From NCBI GenBank assembly GCA_046154965.1, contig JBJXDY010000114.1, forward strand, positions 1 through 64,000: a stretch of DNA of 64,000 nt. The letters are read 5' to 3'. Both the position numbers and the translations under genes were made by a program. Source of the stretch: DATKFM01 sp046154965. GTDB lineage: Bacteria > Pseudomonadota > Alphaproteobacteria > Dongiales > Dongiaceae. Below, piece by piece: positions 1-9,529 of the stretch. The notes beneath the pieces are model-generated. The model saw only the letters and a list, made by a program, of their open reading frames with translations, did no database searches and was not told the origin of the DNA. Numbering within the stretch: position 1 is the first letter of the stretch; each line of letters begins with the position of its first letter.

Positions 1-256
1 GGCAACGCGATGCCTCGCCCGCATGAGAATCAAATCGCAAAAGGACTTGTGCCGCGCTCACGCGCGGAAACCCCTACCCCTCTCCCCCAAGGGGACAGGG
101 ATGTCTTTACTTTTTCCGATGCAATGCTTGATGGCAAAAGGATAGGAGCGCGCATCCCCGCTGGACATGGGGTCCATCGCTCGGACTTGCACGCGCGCGT
201 CGTCCGCCGCGGGACGAATCCCGGCGCGCAGAAAACGAAACCTGGGTTAGACCGCC
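1..256. other. Left-edge stretch, no gene recognised
   Basis: I see no convincing coding sequence here. A reading frame across it on the plus strand is low-complexity, Arg/Pro-rich and continues antisense into the ABC ATPase, so I treat it as a shadow. The stretch contains a short C-rich/G-rich mirror near 85-105 that resembles the arms of common intergenic repeats, but I cannot define an element. It is the downstream flank of the minus-strand transporter operon that starts near 5994. Confidence 0.4.
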
Positions 257-2332
257 CTACTCCGCCGCGGTCGACAGGATCGGCTCCACTTCCCGCAACT
301 GCTCCATGGGGATGTGGCAGAGGATGCGGTGGCCGCTGTTGGTGCGCTGCTCCGGCGGCGGCGTGGTGTCGCAGATGCTGCCGATCTTGCGCGGGCAGCG
401 GGTGGCGAAGGGACAGCCCGCCGGGATATCCCGCGGGCTCGGCATGGCACCCTCCAGCAGGATGCGCTTCTGCTGCCGGTCCGGATCGGCGATGGGCACG
501 GCCGACAGCAGCGCCTCGGTATAGGGATGATAGGGCGGTTCGAAGATATCCTCGACCGAACCGAACTCGACGATGCGGCCGAGATACATCACCGCCACCC
601 GGTCGGCCAGATAGCGCACCACGGACAGATCATGGGAAATGAAGATCAGGGTCGCCTGCTGCTTCTCCTGCAGCTCCATCAGCAGATTGATGATCGCCGC
701 CTGCACCGACACGTCGAGCGCGGACACCGGCTCATCGGCCACCACGATATCGGGATCGCCCGCCAGCGCCCGCGCGATGGCGACGCGCTGCTTCTGCCCG
801 CCGGAGAGCTGCCGCGGTTTCCGCGCCACGAAATCCCCGGGCAGCTTGACGATCTCCATCAGCCGCCGCGCCCGGTCGCGCATCGCCGGGCCCTTCAGGT
901 GCTTCAGGCGGCGCAGCGAGCGTTCGATGGTGAAACCGACGGAGTGGCTGGGATTCAGCGTGCTCTCCGGGTTCTGGAACACCATCTGCAGCTTGCCCTT
1001 CACCGCCTGCGTCCGGCTTTCGACGGCGATCATGCCGATATCCAGGCCGTCGACCGACACGGTTCCTTCGGTCGCCTTCTCCAGGCCGGTGAGCACCTTG
1101 GCGAAGGTGGATTTGCCGCAGCCGGATTCGCCGACGATGGCCAGCGTCATGCCGCGCCGCGCCGTCATGCTGATCTCGTTCAGCGCCTTGACCTGATAGC
1201 TCTGGCCGCCGCTGAAGATGCTGGCGGTCGTGTCATAGAACTTACGGAGGTTGACGACATTCAGGACATCGTCAGCCTCGCGGCTCTGGGCGGCCTGCGC
1301 CACCGCGCCGTGCGGCCGCTCCCAGGGCGCCAGCTCATTCATCCGCACGCACTGCACCCGGTGCGCGGAATCGCCGGGGACTTCGACCGTGGCGATGCGG
1401 CCGGCGCTGCAGCGCACCGGATCGGCGAACTTGCAGCGGGACACGAAGATGCAGCCCGGCGGCCGGTTCAGCGCCGGCGGCACCGATCCGGGGATCGGCA
1501 CCAGGGGCGCGGAATGCTTGTCGGTGCCCAGCACGGGAATGCATTCCAGCAGGCCGCGCGTGTAGGGGTGCTTGGGCTTGCGGAACACCGAGGTGATCGG
1601 CCCCTCCTCCACCAGCTCGCCCGCATACATCACGCCGATGCGGTCGCAGACCCGCACCACGGTGCCGAGGTTATGGCTGATGAAGACGATCGCCGAGTTG
1701 TGCTTGCGCCGGAGGTCGCGCACGAGATCGAGCACCGCCGCCTCGACGGTGACGTCCAGCCCCGTGGTCGGTTCGTCCATCACCAGCAGCGACGGCTCGG
1801 CCATCAGCGCCATGGCGATGACGACGCGCTGCTGCTGGCCGCCGGAGATCTGATGGGGGTAGCGGTCGAAGATCGATTCCGGATCCGGCAGCCGCACTTC
1901 GGCCAGCATCTGCAGGGCGCGGCGCTTGGCTTCCGCCTCGCCGGCGCCCTGGTGGATCATCGGCACCTCCATGAGCTGCCGCCCCACCGGGATCACCGGA
2001 TTGAGGCTGCTCATGGGATCCTGATAGACCATGGCCAGGCGCCGGCCGCGGATCGCCCTGAGCTCGTTGTCGCTCATCTTCGACAGGTCGCGGCCCTCGA
2101 ACAGGATGCGCCCGCCGGTCAGCCGTCCCGCGCCGCCCAGATACTTCATGATCGAGAAGGCGACGGTCGATTTGCCGCAGCCGGACTCGCCCACCAGCCC
2201 GATCGCCTCGCCCTGCTGCAGCGTGAAGCTGATGCCCGGCACCACATTGATCTCGCCCGCCCGCGTGTAATAGGAGATGCGGGCGTTATCGAGCTCGAGG
2301 ACGGGGGTTCCGGCGGGCTGCTGGCTGGACAT
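257..2332 (-). CDS. Peptide-type ABC transporter, fused double ATPase
   Basis: This 691-residue protein carries two complete ABC ATPase domains in one chain, the layout of DppD-DppF, GsiA or YejF-type fusions. The first domain has Walker A GESGCGKST near residue 48 and signature ISGGQQQR near 162. The second has GESGCGKST near residue 400 and signature LSGGQKQR. Each half ends in the oligopeptide-transporter C-terminal motif (PGCIFVSRC and AGCPFATRC). It would hydrolyse ATP at the inner membrane to power import through the two permeases upstream. It is the last gene of a four-gene minus-strand operon, with only 9 bp between it and the preceding permease gene. Substrate cannot be read from the ATPase; the neighbouring methylamine-type enzymes suggest a methylated amine, betaine or small peptide. 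Confidence 0.93.
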   Translation of the reverse strand: MSSQQPAGTPVLELDNARISYYTRAGEINVVPGISFTLQQGEAIGLVGESGCGKSTVAFSIMKYLGGAGRLTGGRILFEGRDLSKMSDNELRAIRGRRLAMVYQDPMSSLNPVIPVGRQLMEVPMIHQGAGEAEAKRRALQMLAEVRLPDPESIFDRYPHQISGGQQQRVVIAMALMAEPSLLVMDEPTTGLDVTVEAAVLDLVRDLRRKHNSAIVFISHNLGTVVRVCDRIGVMYAGELVEEGPITSVFRKPKHPYTRGLLECIPVLGTDKHSAPLVPIPGSVPPALNRPPGCIFVSRCKFADPVRCSAGRIATVEVPGDSAHRVQCVRMNELAPWERPHGAVAQAAQSREADDVLNVVNLRKFYDTTASIFSGGQSYQVKALNEISMTARRGMTLAIVGESGCGKSTFAKVLTGLEKATEGTVSVDGLDIGMIAVESRTQAVKGKLQMVFQNPESTLNPSHSVGFTIERSLRRLKHLKGPAMRDRARRLMEIVKLPGDFVARKPRQLSGGQKQRVAIARALAGDPDIVVADEPVSALDVSVQAAIINLLMELQEKQQATLIFISHDLSVVRYLADRVAVMYLGRIVEFGSVEDIFEPPYHPYTEALLSAVPIADPDRQQKRILLEGAMPSPRDIPAGCPFATRCPRKIGSICDTTPPPEQRTNSGHRILCHIPMEQLREVEPILSTAAE

Positions 2333-2341
2333 GCTGATGCG

Positions 2342-3226
2342 TCAATCCCTCAGGCTGATCTCGCGCAGGCCGTCAGCCAGCAGGCTGAAGCCGACAACGA
2401 GGGACGAAAGCGCGATGGCCGGCGCCAGCGCCATATGCACCTGGCCGCCGAGCATGAAGCCGTAATGGGCATTGATCATGCCGCCCCAATCGGGATCGGG
2501 CGGCGGCAGGCCGACGCCGAGGAAGCCGAGCGTGCCGATGGTGATCGCGGTATAGCCGGTGCGCAGACAGGCATCGACGATCAGCGGCCCGCGCGCATTC
2601 GGCAGGATCTCCACCAGCATGATGTACCAGGCCGGCTCGCCGCGCATCTTTGCCGCCGCCACATATTCGCGCTCGCGCAGCTCCAAGGTCTGGCTGCGCA
2701 CGAGGCGCGCCACCTGGGGCGAGGCGATGAAGGTGACGGCGACGACGATGTTGATGGCCGAGGGCCCGAACTTCATCATGATGATGACGTAGAGCACCAG
2801 CACCGGAAACGACAGGATGACGTTGCAAATCTGCATCAGCACGCCGTCGACCCAGCCGCGGTAATAGCCCGCCAGCAGGCCGATGGCGCAGCCGACGATG
2901 TAGGCGCAGAGCGTGGCCAGGGGTGCGATGGTCAGCACCAGCCGCGAGCCGTAGATGATGCGCGACAGCAGATCCCGCGCCTGATCGTCGGTGCCCAGCC
3001 AATGCTCCGCCGAGGGCGTCGCATTGACGCCGGCGTCATACATGTTGGTGTTGGGCGGATAAGGCGCCAGCAGCGGCGCGAAGATGGCGACGAAAATCCA
3101 GAACAGCACCAGGAACAGGCCGATTATGCCGACAGGCGATTCCCGGAGCAGGCTCAACGTCCGCAGCCAGCCCGGCAGTGCGCCCTTGGCCTTCGGCTTG
3201 TTCGGAGAGGCTGTCAGCACTGTCAT
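2342..3226 (-). CDS. Peptide-type ABC transporter permease, DppC-like
   Basis: This 294-residue inner-membrane permease has one N-terminal membrane segment, a periplasmic part with the DppC-type motif LGTDDQARDLLSR, and a core of about five more segments. The EAA cytoplasmic loop that docks the ATPase is in the region of RSQTLELREREYVAAAKMRGE. It pairs with the DppB-like permease encoded 9 bp upstream (3236-4207) to form the translocation pore for the double ATPase encoded downstream. Length and motif order fit the OppC/DppC family. The start gives a short soluble N-terminus (MTVLTASPNKPK) before the first segment. Confidence 0.92.
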   Translation of the reverse strand: MTVLTASPNKPKAKGALPGWLRTLSLLRESPVGIIGLFLVLFWIFVAIFAPLLAPYPPNTNMYDAGVNATPSAEHWLGTDDQARDLLSRIIYGSRLVLTIAPLATLCAYIVGCAIGLLAGYYRGWVDGVLMQICNVILSFPVLVLYVIIMMKFGPSAINIVVAVTFIASPQVARLVRSQTLELREREYVAAAKMRGEPAWYIMLVEILPNARGPLIVDACLRTGYTAITIGTLGFLGVGLPPPDPDWGGMINAHYGFMLGGQVHMALAPAIALSSLVVGFSLLADGLREISLRD

Positions 3227-3235
3227 CGCGCCATC

Positions 3236-4207
3236 CTAGCTGAAACGAATCCGGGGATTGAGCAGCATGTAGGTGAAATCGCCGATGATCTGCGACGAGA
3301 CCACGACGAACACGGCAAACAGCGACGCGGTCTCGACCGTCGCCAGGTCCTTGTAGAGCGCGGCCTCGACGATCATGCGGCCGAAACCGGGAAAGGCGAA
3401 CAGCGCCTCCACGATCACCACGCTGGTGAACAGGAAGTTGAGCTGCATCAGGATCGCCGTAAACGGCGTGATCAGCGCGTTGCGCATGGCGTGCTTGATG
3501 ACCACGTCGGGAAACGACATGCCCTTCAGCACGGCAGTGCGGATGTAAGGCCGGGTCATCACCTCTACCATGGAGGCTCTGACCATGCGCACCAGATATC
3601 CGAGGTAATAGGTGGTCAGCGTTGCGATCGGCAGAACGAGCTGCGAGGCGATGGACCAGTTGCCGCTGGAATCCATCGGCGCCGTGCCCGGAAGGATGGC
3701 AAGCCAGACGACGAATATCGTCGCCAGGAAGGCGCCGGTGGCAAATTCCGGAATCGATGTCGTGATCGTGCTCGCCAGGGATATCGTGCGATCGGCGAAA
3801 GAACCTTCGCGCATGCCGGCGGCCACGCCGAAGATCACCGACAAGGGCGCAATGATCGCGAAGGCGATCAGCGCCAGCAGCGTCGTGTTGCCGATGCGAT
3901 CCCAGATGAAGGTGTTGACCTTGACGCGCCAGAGATGGGACTCGCCGAAATCGCCCTGCAGCAAGCCGCTCACCTCGCCATGGCAATTCGGCAGCACGCC
4001 GAGCCAGGAGCCGTAGCGGTCGATGAAGCCGTCCGTGAGGCAGTGCTCTTTATTGTAGAGGTCGAGCTGCGCTTTGGTCGCGAACTGGCCAAGCGCCGTC
4101 TTCGCCACGTTCTGCGAGGAGAATTCGAAGGTCAGGAAGATAAGGAAGGAGACCACCAGCATGGTGAAGAGCAAGCCGCCGATGCGCTTGACAAAGAACT
4201 TCAGCAT
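3236..4207 (-). CDS. Peptide-type ABC transporter permease, DppB-like
   Basis: This 323-residue permease begins with a membrane segment directly after the start (MLKFFVKRIGGLLFTMLVVS), as in DppB/OppB. It continues with a periplasmic region of about 80 residues containing two cysteines (HCLTDG and LPNCHG), followed by about five membrane segments. The ATPase-docking loop includes VRMVRASMVEVMTRPYIRTA. It is the second gene of the operon, 95 bp after the binding-protein gene. With the DppC-like partner it would form the import channel. Family assignment is firm; substrate is not. Confidence 0.92.
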   Translation of the reverse strand: MLKFFVKRIGGLLFTMLVVSFLIFLTFEFSSQNVAKTALGQFATKAQLDLYNKEHCLTDGFIDRYGSWLGVLPNCHGEVSGLLQGDFGESHLWRVKVNTFIWDRIGNTTLLALIAFAIIAPLSVIFGVAAGMREGSFADRTISLASTITTSIPEFATGAFLATIFVVWLAILPGTAPMDSSGNWSIASQLVLPIATLTTYYLGYLVRMVRASMVEVMTRPYIRTAVLKGMSFPDVVIKHAMRNALITPFTAILMQLNFLFTSVVIVEALFAFPGFGRMIVEAALYKDLATVETASLFAVFVVVSSQIIGDFTYMLLNPRIRFS

Positions 4208-4302
4208 GCTGCCTCACCGGCGCCGATTGGCATTTCAGTGCGGGGATGCACGGGAGTATCCGGCGGATGTCACTTGTCGCATCCGCCGGATTCCCTGCTG
4301 AA

Positions 4303-5994
4303 TCAGCCTTCGATCGACCACTTCCACGGGAAGATGTAGAGGGTCGGATGCGCCTCGAAGCCTTTCACCTTTTTGTCCATGGCGGCGAACACCGAGCGCC
4401 AGAGCGGCTGGACGATCGGGCCCTCCTCCTGCATCAGGATCTCGATGTCCTTCACGACCTCGCTGCGGGCCGTCGGATCGAGGATGCCTTCCGCCTTGCT
4501 CAACAATTCGTCGAACTTGGCATTGGACCAGAAGCTTTCATTCCACGGCACGCCCGACCGATAGGCGAGGCCGAGCACCATCACACCCAGGGGACGGTGC
4601 GTCCAAGCCGTGAAGGCGAACGGATTGGTGTTCGCGTTCCAGATTTCCCAGTACTGGGCGGCCGGCAGCACATTCACCTTGATATTGACTCCGATATCCT
4701 TCCACTGCTCGGCCATGACGTTGCAGGCCTTGGACTCCCAGTCCGGATCCTTGATGCAAACCAGTTCCGCTTCAAAGCCGTCCGGGTAGCCGGCTTCCGC
4801 CAGCAGTTTCTTCGCCCCCTCGACGTCGCGCTGCATGAACGGCAGCTTGTAGTATTCCGGATGCACCTGCGAGACATGGTGATGTTCGCCGGGCACGCCC
4901 AGGCCGAGATAAGCGACCTGCAGCACCTTCTCCGAGTCGACGCCCAGACGCATGGCCTTGCGGACGCGCGCGTCCTTCCACTGGTCGTGGATGGGCTGCA
5001 TGCGGCCGACGCCGGTCTGCGCGGTCGCGGACTGGTAGACCTGGATGTTCGCCAGCTTCTGCACGGCGGCGATCTGCGACGTATCCACATCCCAGATGCC
5101 GTCGACCTGGCCCGATGCGATGGCGCCGAGCGCCGCCGCGGGATCATCGCCATGGTCGATGAACACGACGCTGTCGAGCGCGCCGTCGCCGGCCCAGTAG
5201 CCCGGCCTCTTCGTCACCACGCATTTCTTGCCCGTCTCGTACTCGGTGATTTCGCCCCAGCCGGTGCCGATCGAGCCGACGCCCGGGAACTTGCCTTCCG
5301 AGCTCGGATGCATCATCGGGAACGGATAGTGGAAGAAATGCTCGGGCACCGCCAGCTGCGGCACCTGCGCATTCAGACGCACCGTGTGATCGTCGACCTT
5401 TTCGATGGCGTTGGCGTCCCACAGCTTGGTGGACATCTTGGCGGCGCCGTTCTCGTCCTTCTCGCCGGTGTCGAACTCGGTCAGCATGTAGCCCTTCATC
5501 AGGCCCAGCACCGAGGAACCCGTCGCCGGATCGAGGCAGTGATTGATGTTCCAGATCACGTGATCGGCCAGGAACGGATCGCCGTTCGACCACTTCACGT
5601 CCTTGCGAAGGCGCAGCGTCCAGATCTTCAGGTCGTCGCTGGCTTCCCACTTCTCGCAAAGCCAGGGCACCGTGATGTTGTCGCCGCCCGTCAGCGTCAG
5701 ATATTCGATGACGTTGCGCGACATCATGGAGTCCTGGATCCAGGAATAGGTGTGCGGGCTTTCGATCGGCTGCACCCGCATCGACAGGCGCACCGTGCCG
5801 CCCATCGCGGCCTGCGCCGGGCGGCTCGTCCACGGATTCGGCAAGCCGGCAATGGAATAGGCGGCGCCGGCGGACAGGCCGAGCAGGGTCGCCGTGCGCA
5901 GAAACTCGCGGCGGCCGAACTTCTTCTCGGTGAAGTCCTGCGCAAGTTTCGGCAGGTAGGAATGGATTTCCTCTAAACGGGTTCTATCGCTCAT
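4303..5994 (-). CDS. Tat-exported peptide-type ABC substrate-binding protein
   Basis: This 563-residue protein belongs to the family 5 extracellular solute-binding proteins (DppA/OppA/NikA type). It carries an unusual N-terminus of about 20 residues before a twin-arginine motif (GRREFLRTA) and a hydrophobic stretch, so export through Tat as a folded protein is likely. The mature part has the family hallmark of a large two-lobed protein with a strand such as TVRLNAQVPQLAVPEHF and the SAAQYW-like region AAQYWEIW. It is the first gene of the operon and delivers ligand to the two permeases. It diverges from the MttB-like gene at 6395, which suggests a methylated amine-type ligand, but this is inference. 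Confidence 0.92.
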   Translation of the reverse strand: MSDRTRLEEIHSYLPKLAQDFTEKKFGRREFLRTATLLGLSAGAAYSIAGLPNPWTSRPAQAAMGGTVRLSMRVQPIESPHTYSWIQDSMMSRNVIEYLTLTGGDNITVPWLCEKWEASDDLKIWTLRLRKDVKWSNGDPFLADHVIWNINHCLDPATGSSVLGLMKGYMLTEFDTGEKDENGAAKMSTKLWDANAIEKVDDHTVRLNAQVPQLAVPEHFFHYPFPMMHPSSEGKFPGVGSIGTGWGEITEYETGKKCVVTKRPGYWAGDGALDSVVFIDHGDDPAAALGAIASGQVDGIWDVDTSQIAAVQKLANIQVYQSATAQTGVGRMQPIHDQWKDARVRKAMRLGVDSEKVLQVAYLGLGVPGEHHHVSQVHPEYYKLPFMQRDVEGAKKLLAEAGYPDGFEAELVCIKDPDWESKACNVMAEQWKDIGVNIKVNVLPAAQYWEIWNANTNPFAFTAWTHRPLGVMVLGLAYRSGVPWNESFWSNAKFDELLSKAEGILDPTARSEVVKDIEILMQEEGPIVQPLWRSVFAAMDKKVKGFEAHPTLYIFPWKWSIEG

Positions 5995-6394
5995 TGTTCA
6001 TGCGTCTCCCTTTGTTGAGCTCATCATGTTCTTGCTGACAGCAACGCGGCGCGCGCCCGGATTGGCCCCGGACTTTCATAACCGCTTCATTTTCAGCGCC
6101 TCACCGGTTTTGATTCTTGTGTTATTGACTAGCAAAGCACTGTTTGGGCAAGAGGTTCAAGCTTTTCCTTTGGGAACCGCGGCCGCGGCGGCGGGGACCG
6201 CTCCCGGTCCGATGCCGGCCCGCACATGTATGCCCCGCAGGTCCAAAGCGGCCGGCCGCTCACAGTTTCGTGACGGCTCGTCTTGTTACAAGTCGCTCCG
6301 CCTGCGTATTGTGGGGGCGGTCGGCGCGGGCCTGAGGGCAGGCCCGGGGGCTGGCATCGGGCGGCGCGGGCCGCGAGTTTCCGTCGGAGCTTCC
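5995..6394. promoter_or_regulatory. Divergent promoter region, transporter operon / mttB-like gene
   Basis: This 400-bp gap separates the leftward transporter operon from the rightward MttB-like gene and should hold both promoters. An in-frame upstream extension of the MttB-like frame exists but its residue content (Ala/Gly/Arg-rich) does not look like the family. A short GC hairpin, CGGGCCT (6327-6333) pairing with AGGCCCG (6340-6346), lies about 50 bp before the mttB-like start and could act in the leader. I cannot name an operator. Confidence 0.45.
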
Positions 6395-7936
6395 ATGGAA
6401 TCCACAGCCACCGGCCACCGGCGTCCACGGCGGAACACGGAGTCGCGGCGGCAGTCGATCCACCAGCTTCCCTGGCGGCAGGTGCGCAACCCCTACCCGC
6501 CGATCGAGCCGCTCTCGGCCGACCAAATCCAGACCATTCACCTGACCTCCCTCGACATCCTCAAGGAGATCGGGATGCGGGTCCTGCTGCCGGAGGCGCG
6601 AACCATTCTAAAAAAGGGCGGCGCCTCGGTGGACGAGGACACCCAGATGGTGCGCTTCGACCCTGACCTGATCGAACACGCCCTGAGCACCGTGCCCGCC
6701 TCCTACACCGTCCATGCCCGCAATCCCGAGCGGAACATCGTCATGGGCGGCAATTACATGAATTTCGGCACCGTCGGCGGGCCGCCCTATGCCCTGGATA
6801 TCGACCGCGGCCGGCGGCCGGGCAGCCTGGCGGATTTCACCGAGCTGGTGAAGCTGGCCCACAGCCTCAACATCGTCCACTTCCTGGCCGGCTCGGCGCC
6901 GGAGGCCCAAGATGTCGCGGTGCCGATCCGCCACATGATCATGGGCCGGGTGGTGCTGACCCTCTCGGACAAAGTGCCCTTCGCCGGCACCATCACGCCC
7001 CAGCGCATGCGCGACTTCTTCGACATGGTGTGCATTGTCCGCGGCATCTCCGAAGAGCAGCTGCTGCGGGAACCGAGCTACTACTCCGTCATCAACACCA
7101 ACTCGCCGCTGCAGCTCGACGGCCCGATGGCCCATGGCGTGATCGAGATGGCGAAATTCAATCAGCCGCTCTGCATCACGCCCTTCACGCTGCTGGGCGC
7201 CATGGCGCCGGTGACCCTGGCGGGCGCGATAACACAGCAGAATGCCGAGGCGCTGGCGGCGATCACCCTGTCGCAACTGGTGCGCCCCGGCGCGCCGCTG
7301 ATCTATGGCGGCTTCACCTCGAACGTGGACATGCGCAGCGGCGCCCCCGCCTTCGGCACGCCCGAATACATCAAGGCGGCGCTGATCGGCGGCCAGATGG
7401 CGCGGCGCTACAAGATGCCCTACCGCTCCTCCAACACCAACGCGTCCAACTGGCCCGATGCCCAGGCGACCTATGAAGGCGCCATGTCGATCTGGGGCGC
7501 GGTCATGGGCCACTGCAACATGATGATCCACGGACTGGGCTGGCTCGAGGGCGGCCTGGTGGCGTCCTACGAGAAGTACATCATCGACGCCGAGATGCTG
7601 CAGATCATGTCGGAGTTCTGCCAGCCGGTGATCGTGGACGAGTCGACGCTGGCCGTCGACGCCATCCGCGATGTCGGGCCGGGCGGGCATTTCTTCGGCA
7701 CCCAGCACACGCTGGACCGCTACGAGACCGCCTTCTACACGCCGTTGCTTTCCGACTGGCGGACATTCCAGCAATGGTCCGCCGACGGCGCGATGGATGC
7801 GACCAAGCGCGCCAACAAGATCTGGAAGACCATGCTGGCCGAATACGTCCCGCCGCCCCTGGACCCCGCCCGCGCCGAGGAACTCGACGCCTTCATCATC
7901 AGACGCACCGAACAAGGCGGCGCGCCGATCATCTGA
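6395..7936 (+). CDS. Trimethylamine methyltransferase family protein (MttB-like, non-pyrrolysine)
   Basis: This 513-residue protein belongs to the MttB superfamily (COG5598), whose members move a methyl group from a methylated amine to a corrinoid protein. The frame is open from start to stop with no internal TAG, so it is a non-pyrrolysine member like the glycine-betaine or proline-betaine enzymes. I chose the ATG at 6395 because CGGAG lies just upstream and the family similarity begins a little after it (PWRQVRNPYPPIEPLSADQI). Conserved stretches include INTNSPLQLDGPM and VGPGGHFFGTQHTLDRYETAF. A paralogue lies at 16843-18405. No corrinoid protein or reactivase gene is in the window, so its partner must be encoded elsewhere. 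The substrate is unknown. Confidence 0.88.
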   Translation: MESTATGHRRPRRNTESRRQSIHQLPWRQVRNPYPPIEPLSADQIQTIHLTSLDILKEIGMRVLLPEARTILKKGGASVDEDTQMVRFDPDLIEHALSTVPASYTVHARNPERNIVMGGNYMNFGTVGGPPYALDIDRGRRPGSLADFTELVKLAHSLNIVHFLAGSAPEAQDVAVPIRHMIMGRVVLTLSDKVPFAGTITPQRMRDFFDMVCIVRGISEEQLLREPSYYSVINTNSPLQLDGPMAHGVIEMAKFNQPLCITPFTLLGAMAPVTLAGAITQQNAEALAAITLSQLVRPGAPLIYGGFTSNVDMRSGAPAFGTPEYIKAALIGGQMARRYKMPYRSSNTNASNWPDAQATYEGAMSIWGAVMGHCNMMIHGLGWLEGGLVASYEKYIIDAEMLQIMSEFCQPVIVDESTLAVDAIRDVGPGGHFFGTQHTLDRYETAFYTPLLSDWRTFQQWSADGAMDATKRANKIWKTMLAEYVPPPLDPARAEELDAFIIRRTEQGGAPII

Positions 7937-7977
7937 GATCTGACAAATGCAAGAAAACCGCAGATTAACGCAGATGT

Positions 7978-8166
7978 CCGCCGATGAACGCAGATTGAAT
8001 GAGTTGTCCCAGGCACTAACTGCCCAGCGTCTGAACTACCGGAAAGCAACGCGTCTCCGTTTGTGCTTGTTGTTGAATTTCAGCCAACCCCGTGAGGAAG
8101 TTCGACGGGTAGTGCTGCGATTGTGAATCAGTTTTCCTATCTGCGGTTATCCGCGTTCATCGGCGG
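7978..8166. repeat. Inverted repeat element between mttB-like gene and flavoprotein gene
   Basis: The arm CCGCCGATGAACGCAGAT at 7978-7995 is matched at 17 of 18 positions, in inverse orientation, by ATCCGCGTTCATCGGCGG at 8149-8166. The left arm is preceded by a related unit (CGCAGATTAACGCAGATG, 7960-7976), so the flank looks like repeated CGCAGAT/ACGC blocks. The roughly 150 bp between the arms holds no gene. It could be a small non-autonomous mobile element or a degenerate palindromic repeat. It fills most of the 7937-8188 gap. Confidence 0.55.
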
Positions 8167-8188
8167 TGTCCTAGTCTTCGTGTGAATC

Positions 8189-9502
8189 ATGCGTATCGAC
8201 GTCTTCCCCCAGGATCCCAGGCCCAGCGGCTGGTACATGACGATGCCCTCGGCCCCGCCGCCGGTCCGGCGGCTGGAGGGGGAACAGAAGGCGGATTGGG
8301 TTGTCGTGGGCGCCGGGTTCACCGGCGTGGCCGCCGCCCGCCGCCTTGCAGAACTGGCACCCGACGCCCGGGTGGTTCTGATCGAGGCCCAGCGCGCCGG
8401 GATGGGTGCGTCCGGGCGGAACTCCGGCTTTATCATCGACGCGCCCCACAACTCCGACGCCTCGGCGGCGGAGATGGCGGTCAACCAGCGCGTCCTCAAG
8501 CTCAACCGCTTTGCCATCGATTGGCTGGAAGAGCTTGTGGAAAAGCACCAAATCCGCTGCCACTGGGCGCGTCGCGGGCAGTATCGGGTGGCCGCGACCC
8601 AGGCCGGCAGCAAGGGCGCCGAGCCGATCCTAGTGCTGGGAGAGAAGCTGCGCCTCCAGTCCGAGCGGCTCAATCGCCACCAGATCGCCACCCGCCTGGG
8701 CACGCGCTACTACCGGGATGCCGTCTACCAGCCGGGCACCGTCCTGATGCAGCCGGCCGCCCTCGTCAGCGGCCTCGCCCATTCCATACCGGCCAATGTG
8801 GACGTCTTCGAGGAGTCGCCAGTCATCGGCTTCGAGGCCGGCCCGCCCCACCGCCTGCAGACGGCCGAGGGGGAGATCACCACGCCGCGCCTGATCCTGG
8901 CAACCAACGGCTTCACCGACGGCTGGGGCTTCCTGGAGAACCGGCTGGTCCGGCTGGTCACCTATGCCAGCCTGACCGAGCCGCTGAGCGAGCGGCAGCT
9001 GCGGCAGCTGGGCAGCGATCCCAACTGGGGCGTGACCTGCACCATCCGCATGGGCTCGACCGTGCGCCGCACCGCCGACAACCGGCTGATGATGCGCAAC
9101 TGCTTCCGCTATGGCGGCGATACTGCCGTCGGCGACCGGGAGCTGGCGCGGGCGCGCAAGAGTCACCTGAAGTCCATCGCCGACCGCTATCCCGACCTCG
9201 GCCCGGTGGAAATCGTTGCCACCTGGGGCGGTTTCGTCTGCGTGTCGGCAAATTCGGCGCCCTATTGGGGCGGCCTGGCGCCGGGAATCTTTGCCTCGGT
9301 CTGCTGCAACGGCGTCGGCGTGCCCAAGGGCACCTTCGCCGGCCGCGCCATCGCCGAGTATGCGCTCGGCCGCCAGACCGAACTGGTGCGGGAGATGATG
9401 ACTTTCCCGCAGGCCGCCAATCACCGCCTCGGCCCGCTGATCGGCCCGGCCACCTCGCTGCGCCTGGCCTGGAACCAGTACCAAGCGGGCAAAGAGCACT
9501 AG
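8189..9502 (+). CDS. FAD-dependent oxidoreductase, DAO family
   Basis: This 437-residue protein is a D-amino-acid oxidase/glycine oxidase-fold flavoprotein, related to gamma-glutamylputrescine oxidase and sarcosine-type amine oxidases. The Rossmann dinucleotide motif is VVGAGFTGVAAARRLAEL near residue 33, followed by the acidic ribose-binding residue in VLIEAQRAG. The C-terminal half contains the FAD-contacting stretch CVSANSAPYWGG and CCNGVGVPKGTFAGR. It would oxidise a primary, secondary or N-methyl amine with release of an imine. It follows the first MttB-like gene on the same strand, which fits a role in amine catabolism. No strong ribosome site is visible before the ATG at 8189, but the N-terminal residues before the FAD motif look normal for the family. 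Confidence 0.87.
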   Translation: MRIDVFPQDPRPSGWYMTMPSAPPPVRRLEGEQKADWVVVGAGFTGVAAARRLAELAPDARVVLIEAQRAGMGASGRNSGFIIDAPHNSDASAAEMAVNQRVLKLNRFAIDWLEELVEKHQIRCHWARRGQYRVAATQAGSKGAEPILVLGEKLRLQSERLNRHQIATRLGTRYYRDAVYQPGTVLMQPAALVSGLAHSIPANVDVFEESPVIGFEAGPPHRLQTAEGEITTPRLILATNGFTDGWGFLENRLVRLVTYASLTEPLSERQLRQLGSDPNWGVTCTIRMGSTVRRTADNRLMMRNCFRYGGDTAVGDRELARARKSHLKSIADRYPDLGPVEIVATWGGFVCVSANSAPYWGGLAPGIFASVCCNGVGVPKGTFAGRAIAEYALGRQTELVREMMTFPQAANHRLGPLIGPATSLRLAWNQYQAGKEH

Positions 9503-9529
9503 CGGCTTGCCGATTTCCGGCGCGTCACC

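Noticed and set aside
314..4339. A 1341-codon open frame on the plus strand across the transporter operon
   Set aside because: It runs antisense to three well-supported genes and encodes His/Arg/Asp/Gln-rich sequence with no domain, the usual artefact of high-GC DNA.
4246..5976. A 576-codon plus-strand frame over the binding-protein gene
   Set aside because: It is antisense to the Tat-exported binding protein and has the same shadow composition.
6327..6346. Riboswitch or attenuator before the first MttB-like gene
   Set aside because: Only a 7-bp hairpin is visible; there is no recognisable aptamer or terminator, so I mention it only within the promoter region.
6395..7936. Pyrrolysine-type MttB
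   Set aside because: No in-frame TAG occurs in either MttB-like gene, and no pyrrolysine biosynthesis gene is in the window.
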